Source: Corella eumyota (lineage: Eukaryota > Chordata > Ascidiacea > Phlebobranchia > Corellidae). Taken from it: a stretch of DNA of 64,000 bases. Positions 12,901 through 22,821 of the stretch are shown piece after piece. Every line of letters begins with the position of its first letter. Position 1 is the stretch's first letter. Where the stretch lies: the NCBI GenBank assembly GCA_963082875.1, contig OY720097.1, positions 16,624,501 through 16,688,500 on the forward strand, in the 5' to 3' direction. The position numbers were made by a program, and so were the translations under genes. Under the pieces are notes generated by a model. It was not told the DNA's origin. It ran no database searches and saw only the letters and a list, made by a program, of their open reading frames with translations.

Positions 12901-14454
12901 AGCTGGTTGTAAAAAACATAATTTAAAACCAATCTCAAATATAAAATTTATTGATTATAACTCTATAGATCATGCAAGAAGATAAATTATTTACTTACCA
13001 TAAGCCATGCGATGTTGATATCTTTATAGTTCATGCTTTACAAATACTACTATCATGCAGCAATGATTGAAATAATGTTTTACAAGTAACCAGTAATCAT
13101 TAATGAACAATTTTTATTGTCTCTATCTAACTTCGATTTCTTCAGTGGTCCTACGTTTGCTTGTAAATTAGGATTTTTTATAATTTTTTTCTTATAAAAA
13201 GTTTTTCTGATAACAAATCAAAATCTAAAAGCTAGGCTACAACAAACATAAACCACCAGTTTCATAACTAATTAACAGTCTGACAAATGAGTAAATTTCG
13301 ATGATTATTTATAAAACAGTTTTTGCATTCTATGCATAATTGGACAAGCCAATTTATAATAAGCGATAAAGTGCATACAATGTGTGACGAATTAGCCTTT
13401 CATGCAAATAAAAATACACTTACCCCAACAGGAGAAGTTGTTTCTTCAGCTTCTACAACTGAAGTTAAACTAGGAGCACCTGGTTTATTGCTTAAATCCT
13501 TTAGCGTAGGTTCAGGTGATTTGTCTTCTATTCTACGTGCCTAAAATTTGTACATAAATAACTTTAGAATGTTTTGACCGATTGTTACTTTAACATAACT
13601 TAAAATAAACATTAGACTTAAAAAAAGACCTGTGTGAAATCGAATTGTTAACCTCATAATACCTTAAAATAAGTTTGTGTCTTTACTAAATATCTTTCTG
13701 TATTCTTTCTTTTGATTGCTGAATTCATATTCTTTGTTTGCAGATTATTAGGACTACCAATACATTTTACAGCCAAGCAATTTTTTACATGATTTGCCTC
13801 TTTTTATTTTTTAAATTAAGCATATACTGTTTTTTTATATACACTTTGTCTGTTTTTAATTATTTTTTCTGTATATATTATAAAAAGTAGAAAACTGCAC
13901 TTTTTTGAAATAATTTATGAAAATAACCCATATCTTTAAATAAAATTTGTTTACATTTACGAGAAATGCTAAAATTATTTTTGGTAAACTGAACTAAGTC
14001 ATTTTATTTTGCAATTCTTTTCGAACTAGAAAACTAAAATAACTTTCTTCTTGATAAAACGTCGAAAAAAGAGAATAAATTTAGACCTTAATAGCATCCT
14101 CTTCCCTTTGTTTAATAAGTTTAGCTTCTTCCTCAAGTTTCGCTGTTGTTGAAATTTCCTGGTCGGCTGCTTGTAACTCATGGTCGTTTATCTTTCGTTC
14201 TTCGGATAACTAAAAATAAATAATTAGATAATTGTGATAGGCATTTTCTTCGTGTATTTGTACATAATTTAAAACGCTCCTTTATTAGTTGCACATGATT
14301 TATTTACCTTTTTGTTAAAACTTTCGTTTTCCTTAAATTTGTAAAGAAAGTGCGCAATGTATTCAATGGGATCCATTGGTCTCTTCTCTGCCACCTCTGC
14401 CAGTGCTTCGGTTAGACAAAATCCGAGTTGTTTTTTAAGATATTCTGAATCCAT
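9946..14454 (-). CDS. DYDC: DYDC-like protein with N-terminal Dpy-30 motif
   Basis: Four exons, all phase 0, give about 193 aa: 14308-14454, 14087-14209, 13424-13540 and 9946-10140 (stop TAA). The first exon encodes a Dpy-30 motif ([20 protein letters not shown]), the helical dimerisation fold found in DPY30 and DYDC1/DYDC2. A charged coiled-coil stretch follows, then a short segment ([15 protein letters not shown]) resembling the GAP-N/S-L stretch of vertebrate DYDC proteins. The C-terminal exon is an acidic Pro/Thr/Glu-rich tail. Length agrees with vertebrate DYDC (about 177 aa). Vertebrate members are linked to sperm and cilia; a radial-spoke type role is inference. A large separate exon (10641-12860) lies in the last intron and could be spliced to exon 3 in the same phase. 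Confidence 0.8.
10641..13034 (-). CDS. Large acidic low-complexity protein nested in the DYDC gene
   Basis: One exon (10641-12860) holds 739 codons ending in TGA. It opens right after an acceptor (gattttatag|ATGCCAAAGAGG). A short upstream exon (12999-13034) with a strong donor (CTTATG|gtaagtaa) adds [12 protein letters not shown] in frame, giving about 751 aa. The protein is dominated by Glu, Asp, Ser, Thr, Pro and Lys and is likely disordered, with no signal peptide or membrane segment. The most ordered-looking parts are the N-terminus ([17 protein letters not shown]) and the C-terminus ([16 protein letters not shown]). I do not recognise a family. It may be a separate gene with its own promoter, or an alternative ending of the DYDC transcript, since DYDC exon 3 could also splice to it in phase 0. 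The unbroken 2.2-kb frame in AT-rich DNA argues strongly that it is coding. Confidence 0.75.
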
Positions 14455-14912
14455 TTTAATTTTATTTGATAAGCTATAACCTTAAAAACCTAAAATTTTG
14501 AATGTATTAACAATACTCGATAGGCTTTCAAAATCAATACCGAACATTTACGAAAAGTTAATCTCGAAAATAATAACAAGTAGTTTGTCACCATGGCAAC
14601 AGTTTGTTAACTTAGCGGAATTTTTAAAATTATTGAGGACAAACATCCGTAAATAATTTAATTTATTTTTGAAAAAGCAGTGGATAAATAATCATACAAA
14701 ATTGCATTTCATTAGATATTTAAAGCACTTTATTGCACAACAACAAAAAGGGATTTAAAACATAATTAAAAATGTATTATAAAAAAAGTAACTAAATAAA
14801 AATATTTGTCTTCACTTTTCACCAACACAGGTTCTTTAAAAAAACTCTTGAATTTTCAAATCAAATTTCTCGAAACACCCACAATAAAGATGTTTATTAA
14901 AATTTTAAATTT

Positions 14913-16633
14913 TCAAGTGTCTTGATTCATTTTTTCCACTTCATTTAGAACCCATCTTATATTTGGTCTAACAGATGGTTCAATCTCCATCATTGATTTT
15001 ACCAAAAGGCTGTAAGATTCTGGGTAACTAAAAAAATAATTATCAAACTAAAAGTTCATACCATAGTAAAAAAAAAAGATATAGCTATTACATTTTCATA
15101 TTTAAACAAATTGTTACAATGGTATAATTCATGATACATACCTATTTTTGTTTGGTAGTGGTATATTTTTGTTTTGAACAGCAAGAGCAACCGAGTCCTT
15201 TTTTAACCACACTTGATCAAAGGGACCTTCTAAATGCATTAGACTGTACAATATGCAACCTAAAGACTGCAAAATTTTTTTTTTAATTAAATAAAACTAA
15301 AAATTATAAAAACACAAAAAAAATTATTAGTTTTAACACTTTGGTACATATTTTTTTTAAATTAGTTACAATATTCTATAAGTTTCAAGGATTTGTTAAT
15401 AATAAAACTTATCCAATCACCCAAATGTCAACTTTTTCATCGATTGTGGTATGAATTGGTACTTGAAATAACTCAGGAGCTCGAAATGGCATTGTACATC
15501 GCTCAGCTGCCAGATCCTACAATTAAAAAACAGAGTAACATCACTAAATTTAAATGGAAATACTTAAGTGTAAAATACGTTTTTCGAGGGCAATAATAAA
15601 AAAAAATGTTTTTCTCATCATATAAACACCTGCAAAGTTTGTGCATCTTTGTGACTTCTAATTTCAACCTTTGCTGGTGCAACTGAACCCAAATCCATTA
15701 AAACAGGAACATCACCATTTGTTAATAACACATTTGCTGGCTTTATATCCCTAAAACGTTATATGATAAAAACATTTTATATTGTTTTATGACAAGTATA
15801 AATTAGTTATTCCAACTATATTTGTTAATTGAATGTAATTATAGTTACCTATGTGCTAATGGTTCCGGTACAAAACTATGAAAAACTTGAATAGCTTTAC
15901 AAACACCTAAAAATATTGAGGCCACCCTTTCCTTGGGCATTACTTCTTTTTTTGTTGTCAATCGTTGATATTCATCAAATAAAGTTCCCTTCTATAATTT
16001 AAAATAACACAAAAGTTCATATGGAACAAGTCAGGAGATTTTTTAACCTAATGTTTTGTGCAATTGCTTGTTAAAATAACTTACCTTATAAAATGGAAAT
16101 AATAGCCAAACTTCAGTTAAGTTCCTCTTTTGTTTAACACAACTGTCAATCAATGGAATTATATTTTCATGTTGAAATTTTCTACAATATTCTGCCTCCT
16201 GTATAAATTAAAATATATACAAAATTACAATAGCTATTATTTATTAGGTATAATTAAGATTATTTGTTTACTTATCAAATAAATTTATGATTTTTACCTC
16301 TAAAGCTTCATTTTCTGCCTTTTTGTCATGGCAAATAATTCGTTTCAAGGCAATGAATTCTCCTGATTTTACTTCTTCTAATAAATCAACATAACTGAAT
16401 CCACTGCAATTAAAAAAAATGTTTTATTTTATAATTTTTTTACAAACTTCTTTTAATTTGTATAAATTTTTACAAAACTTTTTTTTAAAAGACTTTTTGA
16501 TAATAAAATAGAATTGATTATTTTACACTAACCCTTCACCGATATTCTCCTGAAAAATATAACGCTTGTTGTTAACATTTAATAAACCCCGTCCACAAAC
16601 ACATGCATTAAAGGATGATAACGCAGCTCCCAT
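14913..16633 (-). CDS. STK16: STK16-type serine/threonine kinase
   Basis: Eight exons join in phase: 16533-16633, 16298-16403, 16085-16198, 15849-15991, 15630-15750, 15421-15516, 15142-15266, 14913-15027. The protein starts MGAALSSFNACVCGRG, a Gly-2/Ser-6 myristoylation signal followed by cysteines for palmitoylation, as in STK16 (MPSK1/PKL12). Kinase signatures are the glycine loop (ENIGEGGFSYVDL), the catalytic loop HRDIKPANVLL, the APE-type motif (CTMPFRAPELF) and subdomain IX (DVDIWSLGCILY-like). The C-terminal LKKDSVALAVQN matches the STK16 family closely. It should be a membrane-anchored Golgi/trafficking kinase. An extra ATG directly precedes the chosen start (16634-16636); the second is preferred because only it exposes Gly-2. 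A two-codon uORF (ATG CCA TGA) overlaps these starts. A polyadenylation signal lies at 14893-14898. Confidence 0.95.
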
Positions 16634-16864
16634 CATGGCATTATAAGCTTCAGTACATTAAACTTTTATAAATTTAAATAAATTGGTTCTGTTGCATTAA
16701 ATTTCTGTAAAATGTCGACAATGCAATTTTGTTATGATTTATTTTAAATTTACTAACAATTTTGTGTTAACACTTCTACTTACCACGTAAAGGTGATACA
16801 ATAAAATAGTAAACAACTATTTGCATAGATTGTATAACATTAATTTAAATAGTACAAACAAAAG

Positions 16865-17815
16865 TTAATCATTGTGTATTTCAGAATCTTTGCAAAATAA
16901 ATACAAAAACTGCAAAGCATTATAAGCTGCCTTGTCATATGCTATAGTTTTAGATTCACCAGAGCCATGGAAAATACTTATTGGTTGTGTTGTAAGTTCT
17001 AGTATACATTGAACTAGACCTGTTGACGTTTTACAATCAAAGTCTTTATAGATTGCTTCAAAGTTATTGTTTTTAGCAATTTCGTCTAACATTTTACACT
17101 GTGTAACTTTGGAATTGTCATCAGATAATTTTAAATCTGTTATTTTTTCACCCAAAGAGTTACAAATTTCATCTAATGATATCTTGTTTTTTGATTCACG
17201 ACTTTGACTGGTGACACTTTCTTTCGTTTCAAGTGGCAATCCGACAATTTTGTGATACATTTTTGAAGCCGAAAGCCTCTTTGCATGTTTTTTTGCAGAA
17301 CCTGAACCATATTCCTTAAATGTTTCAACAGTACAACAGATAATAAATTCTTTTTTATGAGCAGGACCAGTCTCATGTGCTAAAGAATATTCTGGTAATC
17401 TCCAACCGCGAGCCACAACAAGTTCTTGAAGTGAACCTACAGGATTATCATCAATTGGTTCTTGCAGAACTTCAGGCACATTTTCATTAACAACTTGATT
17501 TGAAATGTTCTGTTTTTCCCCTTCAGGTAACAAACCAGCTGTAAGTGCCCTTAAAGCAGACTCAGCAGCTGCATGTTTTGCTTGTTTCTTGCTACCTCCT
17601 TGCCCAGTTGAAATGACGTCGCCAACAATACACCTATAAACAAATTGGGGTTGATGTGCACGACCTTCTAACGCAGTAAGGTCGTACTGTGGTGTTTTTC
17701 CTAACTTTTGACAATACTCTTGTAACGTTGAAATGGGGGTTTTAAATGTTTGTTCCTGTTCGTCAATGTCGGCTCCGCCTAAACCCGACACACTTTCAGT
17801 ATCGGAATTGCTCAT
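16865..17815 (-). CDS. TARBP2: TARBP2/PRKRA-like triple dsRNA-binding protein, intronless
   Basis: A single uninterrupted frame gives 316 aa from MSNSDTESVSG. An upstream Met nine codons earlier (17842) would add MVFFFRPQK, which looks non-coding. Three double-stranded RNA-binding domains are visible. dsRBD1 (about 25-90) ends in STGQGGSKKQAKHAAAESAL. dsRBD2 (about 125-190) has GSGSAKKHAKRLSASKM. dsRBD3 (about 240-310) is degenerate (GESKTIAYDKAAYNAL), as in TARBP2, PRKRA and Loquacious, where it mediates Dicer binding and dimerisation. The expected role is Dicer partner in small-RNA biogenesis and/or regulator of PKR-type kinases. TARBP2 and PRKRA cannot be told apart from this sequence. The lack of introns is notable next to intron-rich neighbours. 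It lies only about 230 bp upstream of STK16 on the same strand. Confidence 0.92.
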   Translation of the reverse strand: MSNSDTESVSGLGGADIDEQEQTFKTPISTLQEYCQKLGKTPQYDLTALEGRAHQPQFVYRCIVGDVISTGQGGSKKQAKHAAAESALRALTAGLLPEGEKQNISNQVVNENVPEVLQEPIDDNPVGSLQELVVARGWRLPEYSLAHETGPAHKKEFIICCTVETFKEYGSGSAKKHAKRLSASKMYHKIVGLPLETKESVTSQSRESKNKISLDEICNSLGEKITDLKLSDDNSKVTQCKMLDEIAKNNNFEAIYKDFDCKTSTGLVQCILELTTQPISIFHGSGESKTIAYDKAAYNALQFLYLFCKDSEIHND

Positions 17816-18183
17816 TTTTTGGGGTCGAAAAAAAAATACCACTATCAGGATGTTATATTTAGCCCCACCTCTTAATGCACAACTTTACTAGAAAAATTTG
17901 TTATGTTTGTTAAACTTTTAGTACCTTAAAAACGCTAATCTGTACCCATAAACATTATACATAACCTAAAAGGGCTTTTGTCAGGGGATTTTATAAAAAT
18001 GACGTCACAAGTAGTATCAAGCGTAACATTAAATTAGCGTGATTTTTTTTATTATTTATCCTCCATAAATTTTAATACCAATAAAAGAAGCCAAACCAAA
18101 GATCTATTTATAAAATCCGTATTGAAGTAATCACTTGACATGTGCAAATTATTAACGAAATTGCCTTAACACATAACCTTGAA
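17816..18183. other. Promoter-side spacer of the TARBP2-like gene
   Basis: AT-rich spacer with no gene visible. A CRE-like TGACGTCA occurs at about 18000-18007. Confidence 0.4.
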
Positions 18184-18472
18184 CCGGCAGCGTGGTGTAG
18201 TGGTAAGAACACTTGCTACACCACACATGAGGTCGTTCGTTCAATTCCCACTGATCTCATGCTGTAGCGCCCTCGAGTAAGGCGCTATAAACGGTATGAA
18301 CTCCTGCTGAGCCAGCACTTAATTAGCAGCTTAATTATCGGGCAATTATAATCTAAAATATTCCAAACTGCCACAGGCAACTCGAGAGTGGGTGGGAGTA
18401 CTGATGTTACTTTATGTTGAAGTAGCACATTCGACTTTCCCACATCGAGGATAAAGACATATACGAAAAAAA
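18184..18472 (+). mobile_element. tRNA-derived SINE, copy 1
   Basis: The element begins CCGGCAGCGTGGTGTAGTGG, which contains a pol III A box. A B-box-like GTTCAATTCC follows about 45 bp later. The head resembles a tRNA but lacks a consistent cloverleaf. The roughly 200-bp body (core ctgctgagccagcacttaat) ends in cccacatcgaggataaag and an A-rich tail. The same sequence occurs reversed at 40796-41104 and 51797-52101. This copy is the most diverged of the three. Target duplications are not clear. Confidence 0.85.
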
Positions 18473-19599
18473 CCTTCCTAAAGATCGTTCTTTATACAAA
18501 AAGAGAACAATTTTTCAAGTGTAGTTGTATATTGCCAACTTTCCAGAAGCATGTACCTTAAATTGTATTCCTCCATACCTACTTTGGTTAATAAACTTAC
18601 TAGATTAAATAGATTGTTAAGTTAAAGATTCTTTAAAAAATGTATTTGAAATAATAAACAAAGGGATTGCAAAACTACAAGTTATTTTACACCCCAAAAT
18701 AATGAGTATTGGTTGTTCTTTTTAAGTTCAAAAAATAGTTTAAAAGTAAATGAAAATATTTTAAAAGGAAATTTTTATATAACCAATTTAAACACATTAC
18801 ACACCTATTTGAGATGTAAAATGTTAAACATAATCTACTATATATACAAAGCATCAAACACACGATAAAAGAAATCATAGCCAACACATTTTGGCAGGCA
18901 TGGTGTGAACTGCTTGCCAAAAATCTGCTGTCTATGAAAAATATATATACAAAAAAGGCAGTACATATATACATTGATCCAATGAAATGGCACATGTGAC
19001 TAACCACATCACATACCATAGCTTGGACTTGAACATCTTGACAAAATGCTGAACTCCCAATACTCTGCAAAATAACTTGATAAAGAAATTAGAATTGTTT
19101 CAGGGTTCATATTAGTAATTATTAAAAAAGATGATACACTAAGATTTACTTTGAATTATAGACTAATTGTGGTTAAGGGGCATGTGATACAGTTATACTT
19201 CCCTGATATAGCTTTACAATTTGCTTGAAAATGTTATTGTTAATTTGAAACAGAAGAAGAAACTACCTGTTTCAAACAAATAATGTTATGAAAAATGTTC
19301 GAATATCAGAAAATACAGTATTTAGTAACATACAATTAACCAACATTTTAAAGGTGGTGCGCAGAATGAATTTTGTCGGCCATGATCATCTTCCAACCTG
19401 GTAAAATAAAACAATAGCATAACAAAAGTAAAAAAGACACTCAATTGAACATTACAGAGTTTAAAGAACTTCATCAACACAGTTATTTATGCAAAACGAT
19501 AATTCTTTAGTAGAAAAGTAACCGACCATTTTTTTGATAATAATTAGACTGATTTGTCCAATCCATACTAGTTTGTGCCCTGTCTGCTCGTGCAATTGC
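18473..19599. other. Downstream flank of CREBZF; possible short exons, unresolved
   Basis: A 127-codon minus frame (18687-19070) is interrupted by good splice signals. These define a possible 48-nt exon at 19019-19066 (ttttgcag|AGTATTGG ... GCTATG|gtatgtg) and a possible terminal exon starting near 18938 (ttttcatag|ACAGCAG), which can read TADFWQAVHTMPAKMCWL then stop. A further possible exon lies at about 19343-19399. No frame is favoured by recognisable homology. These could be 3' untranslated exons, a tiny gene, or chance. Confidence 0.2.
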
Positions 19600-20325
19600 T
19601 TAAGCGGATTTAGTTTGCTCGTTACATTTGCAACATAATTCAATCGACAAATTGCCATCAGAAACATGTAAACAAATGCCACCATCCAGATTTGACTCCA
19701 ATGATTTTAAATCATTTTCTTCCTCTTCTAAGGTTTCGGGTTCAACAGGTTTCACATGATAAGTGTGATCTTTGTGCAGAATTTCACGTTTGACTTTTAT
19801 TCCCGGAACTTTAGAAACAGCATTAACAACTTTGCACAACTGACTTTCATTTGACAAGACACTTTTTAAATATACAACCTCTTTTCGTAATTCCATAGTC
19901 ATTGTTTTTAAAGCAAGCTCGTTTTTTATAAGCATTTTAACTTTTTTGTTGGCGGCTTTAAGATCATTTTCTAGTTTCAACATGCGCTCCTTTTTTCTTT
20001 CACGAAATATTTTTGCAGAGATAGCATTTTGTGATTTACATTTTTTAACTGGCTTTGGTGTTTCATCTGTTGCATTAAGGTGACTTTGATTAAGTGTTAT
20101 GCACTGTTCCAAATCCATAACATCGGCATTGACATTTTTCAAATCTGCAAACAACCCAAAGTCATTTTCTTCTCTATTATCTTCTTCTACTTCACTACCA
20201 TCATAAGGTGGTGTACATCCAGACACAAATACGTTACTAGGAGACCACATTTCCTCGCTGTTTAAAATAGAAGTAAAATCATAATCGAAACTGTTCATAT
20301 TAAAATTTTTGCAATTAAGTTCCAT
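19600..20325 (-). CDS. CREBZF: CREBZF (Zhangfei)-like bZIP transcription factor
   Basis: An intronless frame of 241 aa. The N-terminal third is acidic, as in a transactivation domain. The bZIP basic region (about 108-125) has the Asn-x7-Arg pattern (NAISAKIFRERKKERM) and is followed by a leucine-zipper coiled coil to about 160. The C-terminal half is diagnostic for CREBZF: SNESQLCKVVNAVSKVPGIK aligns with the SNETGLARLLSRLSGVGL stretch of the vertebrate protein, and DGGICLHVSDGNLSIELC aligns with GGVCLHVDKDKVSVEFC. CREBZF is a nuclear cofactor that binds ATF4, HCF-1 and CREB3-class proteins and often lacks direct DNA binding. Two related intronless bZIP genes follow upstream in the same orientation. 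A palindromic NRF1-like site (20555-20568) lies about 230 bp before the start. Confidence 0.9.
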   Translation of the reverse strand: MELNCKNFNMNSFDYDFTSILNSEEMWSPSNVFVSGCTPPYDGSEVEEDNREENDFGLFADLKNVNADVMDLEQCITLNQSHLNATDETPKPVKKCKSQNAISAKIFRERKKERMLKLENDLKAANKKVKMLIKNELALKTMTMELRKEVVYLKSVLSNESQLCKVVNAVSKVPGIKVKREILHKDHTYHVKPVEPETLEEEENDLKSLESNLDGGICLHVSDGNLSIELCCKCNEQTKSA

Positions 20326-20554
20326 AGCTTTTAAGCTGATGATTTATATTTAAACGCTCAATAATATTGTAAAATTATCAAAAATACGTGAAAATTCTAC
20401 AAAAACTGTTTGAAGTCGACCTTTGCAAATAACTAATTAAATATTAAGCAATCCTATATTATTCAAAATAACTAAATAAACAAAAACAAAAGTGAACACC
20501 AAAACAAAAGAATTAACTACGTAGTGAAAACGTTTTGGGTATGGCAGAAATTTA

Positions 20555-20568
20555 CTGCGCTTGCGCAG
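20555..20568. promoter_or_regulatory. NRF1-like palindrome in the CREBZF promoter region
   Basis: CTGCGCTTGCGCAG is a perfect inverted repeat close to the NRF1 consensus (YGCGCAYGCGCR). Another GCGCA follows at about 20573. Its position about 230 bp upstream of the CREBZF start suggests a core promoter element. Inferred from motif and position only. Confidence 0.35.
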
Positions 20569-21400
20569 ACGTTGCGCAATTCTCCATAGATATCATAATT
20601 TTTGTAAATATGTTATATTTCTAAACAAAATATTATAACACCGTGATTTGCTTTATTACTCATATATTTAATACTTTAGTACTTACAAACTAATTAAACT
20701 ACCTAAGAGTGAGTGGTACAAGAATGGCATAAAGTTTTTTTGGTTATTGGTTGTTATCGAATATTCATATACTCCGTTTGTCGTGAACTTATTATGGTCC
20801 GAAATCTTATTTATGGTTCGAAATTTTAGATTTTGAAACATCGTTATAACGTGTTCATTATTTTTTTTTTATCTTTTTAGTCAGAATTTTGAAAGACGAT
20901 AAAGTACTTCTGTTCTTTAAAATTAAAAGTTCTAAATTTTCATTATGGATGTTATTATCCTAATGTGTCGCAAACCTCCTATTAACGACATTTAATTATC
21001 ACTAACTACTTATTAATAAGTGTTTGTTTATTAAAATTTAAAAGTTGTTATTGTTACGATTTTGCCTGATAGTCTTTTGTAAAGTAAGCCGTATTAAAAT
21101 ATTTTATAGCATTTTACTGCGTAACATTTTAAGCAACCGTCCACAAACTCGTAATACGACACGAATACTATTGTAATACAATACAATTAAACAGTTAAAG
21201 CAAGAAGTCACGTGATACAAAACACGTGATAATGATAAGGTGTAAAGACGAGACTCTAGGTGTAAACATGTGACATAGAATAGATATGACTTAAGAGGTC
21301 GACCTTAGTAAACAACAATTTGGCGGATTTGTTACATTAAAAATTTTTCAAATCCTGGTCAATTATATATCATGATATTAGTAACTTAAATATGAATTGA

Positions 21401-21840
21401 AATTTTAATTTTTATGAATGACTACTAATTAATTGGTGTTTGTTTATTGAAATTTAAATATTGTTATAAGGTTTTTAGATTTTGGTCAGTTATATATTAT
21501 AATATTTATAATTAAAAAATAAATTAAAAATTAATTCTTATTTATTATATTTAAATACTTGTTTGTTTATTAAAAAAAAGTTTGATAATAAGCATTAAAA
21601 ATTTAGTATAATGTATTTTATAATATAAGTAAGTGAAAAACATATTTGACAATTTATTTGCGTATATTTATCATATTTAAATGCTTGTTTATTTAATAAA
21701 AATCAAAAATCAATTTTATAAATTTAAAATTTAGTATAATGTATATCCTAATATTAACAACTTAAAACTGGATTAAAATAATAATTTTTGTATGTACAAT
21801 ATATTTAAATGCTTGTTTGTTTATTAAAAATCAAAGATAT
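21401..21840. repeat. Degenerate tandem repeat, period about 125 bp
   Basis: Four diverged units share the block atatttaaatgcttgtttgt or variants. Period is 123-128 bp, measured between the tgtttgttta cores. Confidence 0.4.
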
Positions 21841-22239
21841 GTAATATTATTAGTTAATGTTTATGCATATCTTTTTTTATTTATAAAAATTTATGCTAAA
21901 CATAATCAAATAATTTCGAACCATCATTTATTTATCAAATAAATCTAGTTTGAGATATTTTCTTAAAAATAAAGCATTGTATTTTTCGTCGCCTTACTTG
22001 CACTATAATTTAAAAGTAATTAAATCTTAAAAATATGAAGTAAACTTAATCTTTATTTAAAATAACCAAAAATGTGTATGGTAAAAATAAATAAACTTGA
22101 ACTTGTAAATGCAATATCTAGTAAAAAACGAACATATTACAACTTAAAAATTTACATGACAACAAAATAATATAAATAACTAACACATAAAAAGAAAATA
22201 TTATTACATTAAATTTATTTTTAGACTAAATTAAATTGA

Positions 22240-22647
22240 TTAGCTATCAGTAAATGTTTGTAAAATCAAATTGGAATTGTTGTTAATGTCAATATTATTA
22301 TTACTTAATTTTAAACAGGCAATAGTTGTTGATAGTTCACTGTTATTTGAGATTTTGTTTTTTAAAACAATAACCTCTTTTGCTAGATTTTTAATCATTT
22401 TTTGAAGTTTAGTATTTAAATTATTTAATCGGTTTTCTTCTTTTGTTGCAGAACAAAGATCTTTTTGCAATTTTTTAAAAGTTTTTTTTTTTCTTAACCG
22501 CTTTTTACGACATTGAATAGCATTGTATGACATACAGGGTGCTTTAATTTGGCAATCATCCAACTTTATTGGACCATCTTTTTCATGCGAAATGTTTTCC
22601 AAATCAGGAAATTCAGATTCCTTTTTCAGCATTGATATAGGTTTCAT
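22240..22647 (-). CDS. CREBZF-related bZIP protein, second copy
   Basis: An intronless frame of 135 aa, much shorter than its neighbour. A short acidic N-terminus leads to a basic region with Asn-x7-Arg spacing (YNAIQCRKKRLRKKK) and a leucine-zipper-like coiled coil (NLNTKLQKMIKNLAKEVIVL). The zipper is followed by NKISNNSELSTTIACL, equivalent to SNESQLCKVV in the CREBZF-like gene. The Cys-containing CREBZF C-terminal block is missing. An acceptor-like cactag sits about 8 nt before the ATG, which would suit a 5' untranslated intron or spliced-leader addition. The common origin with the neighbouring gene is inferred from order, strand, lack of introns and the shared post-zipper motif. Confidence 0.7.
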   Translation of the reverse strand: MKPISMLKKESEFPDLENISHEKDGPIKLDDCQIKAPCMSYNAIQCRKKRLRKKKTFKKLQKDLCSATKEENRLNNLNTKLQKMIKNLAKEVIVLKNKISNNSELSTTIACLKLSNNNIDINNNSNLILQTFTDS

Positions 22648-22821
22648 TGTTGAATTCTAGTGTTTAAAATTATTTTTTTAAATGATGAACATACTTACAT
22701 TAAAATAAATACTAAAACAAACAAAAAATATTAATAAAACATGCTAACTTACTGTTTAGTATAATTAAACATTTAACAAAAAAAAGAAATCAAATCAGGT
22801 AAATGAAATTGTAAAAGTCAA

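Larger units (their letters stand above)
20326..22239. other. Intergenic AT-rich tract with degenerate repeats of about 125 bp
   Basis: No gene is visible. A motif of the form tgcttgtttgtttattaaa recurs at about 21437, 21560, 21686 and 21814, spaced 123-128 bp apart, each time preceded by an AT-rich block (atatttaaat). A further outlying copy is at about 21021. These look like an old tandem repeat. A CACGTG pair lies at 21209-21214 and 21223-21228. Confidence 0.45.

Noticed and set aside
18184-18260. Possible tRNA gene (A and B boxes)
   Set aside because: The same head occurs three times attached to a common 200-bp body and A-rich tail, and it lacks a consistent acceptor stem and cloverleaf. 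It is the head of a SINE.
19461-19685. 74-codon minus frame MVAFVYMFLMAIC...
   Set aside because: It overlaps the CREBZF-like C-terminus in another frame; the CREBZF frame has clear homology.
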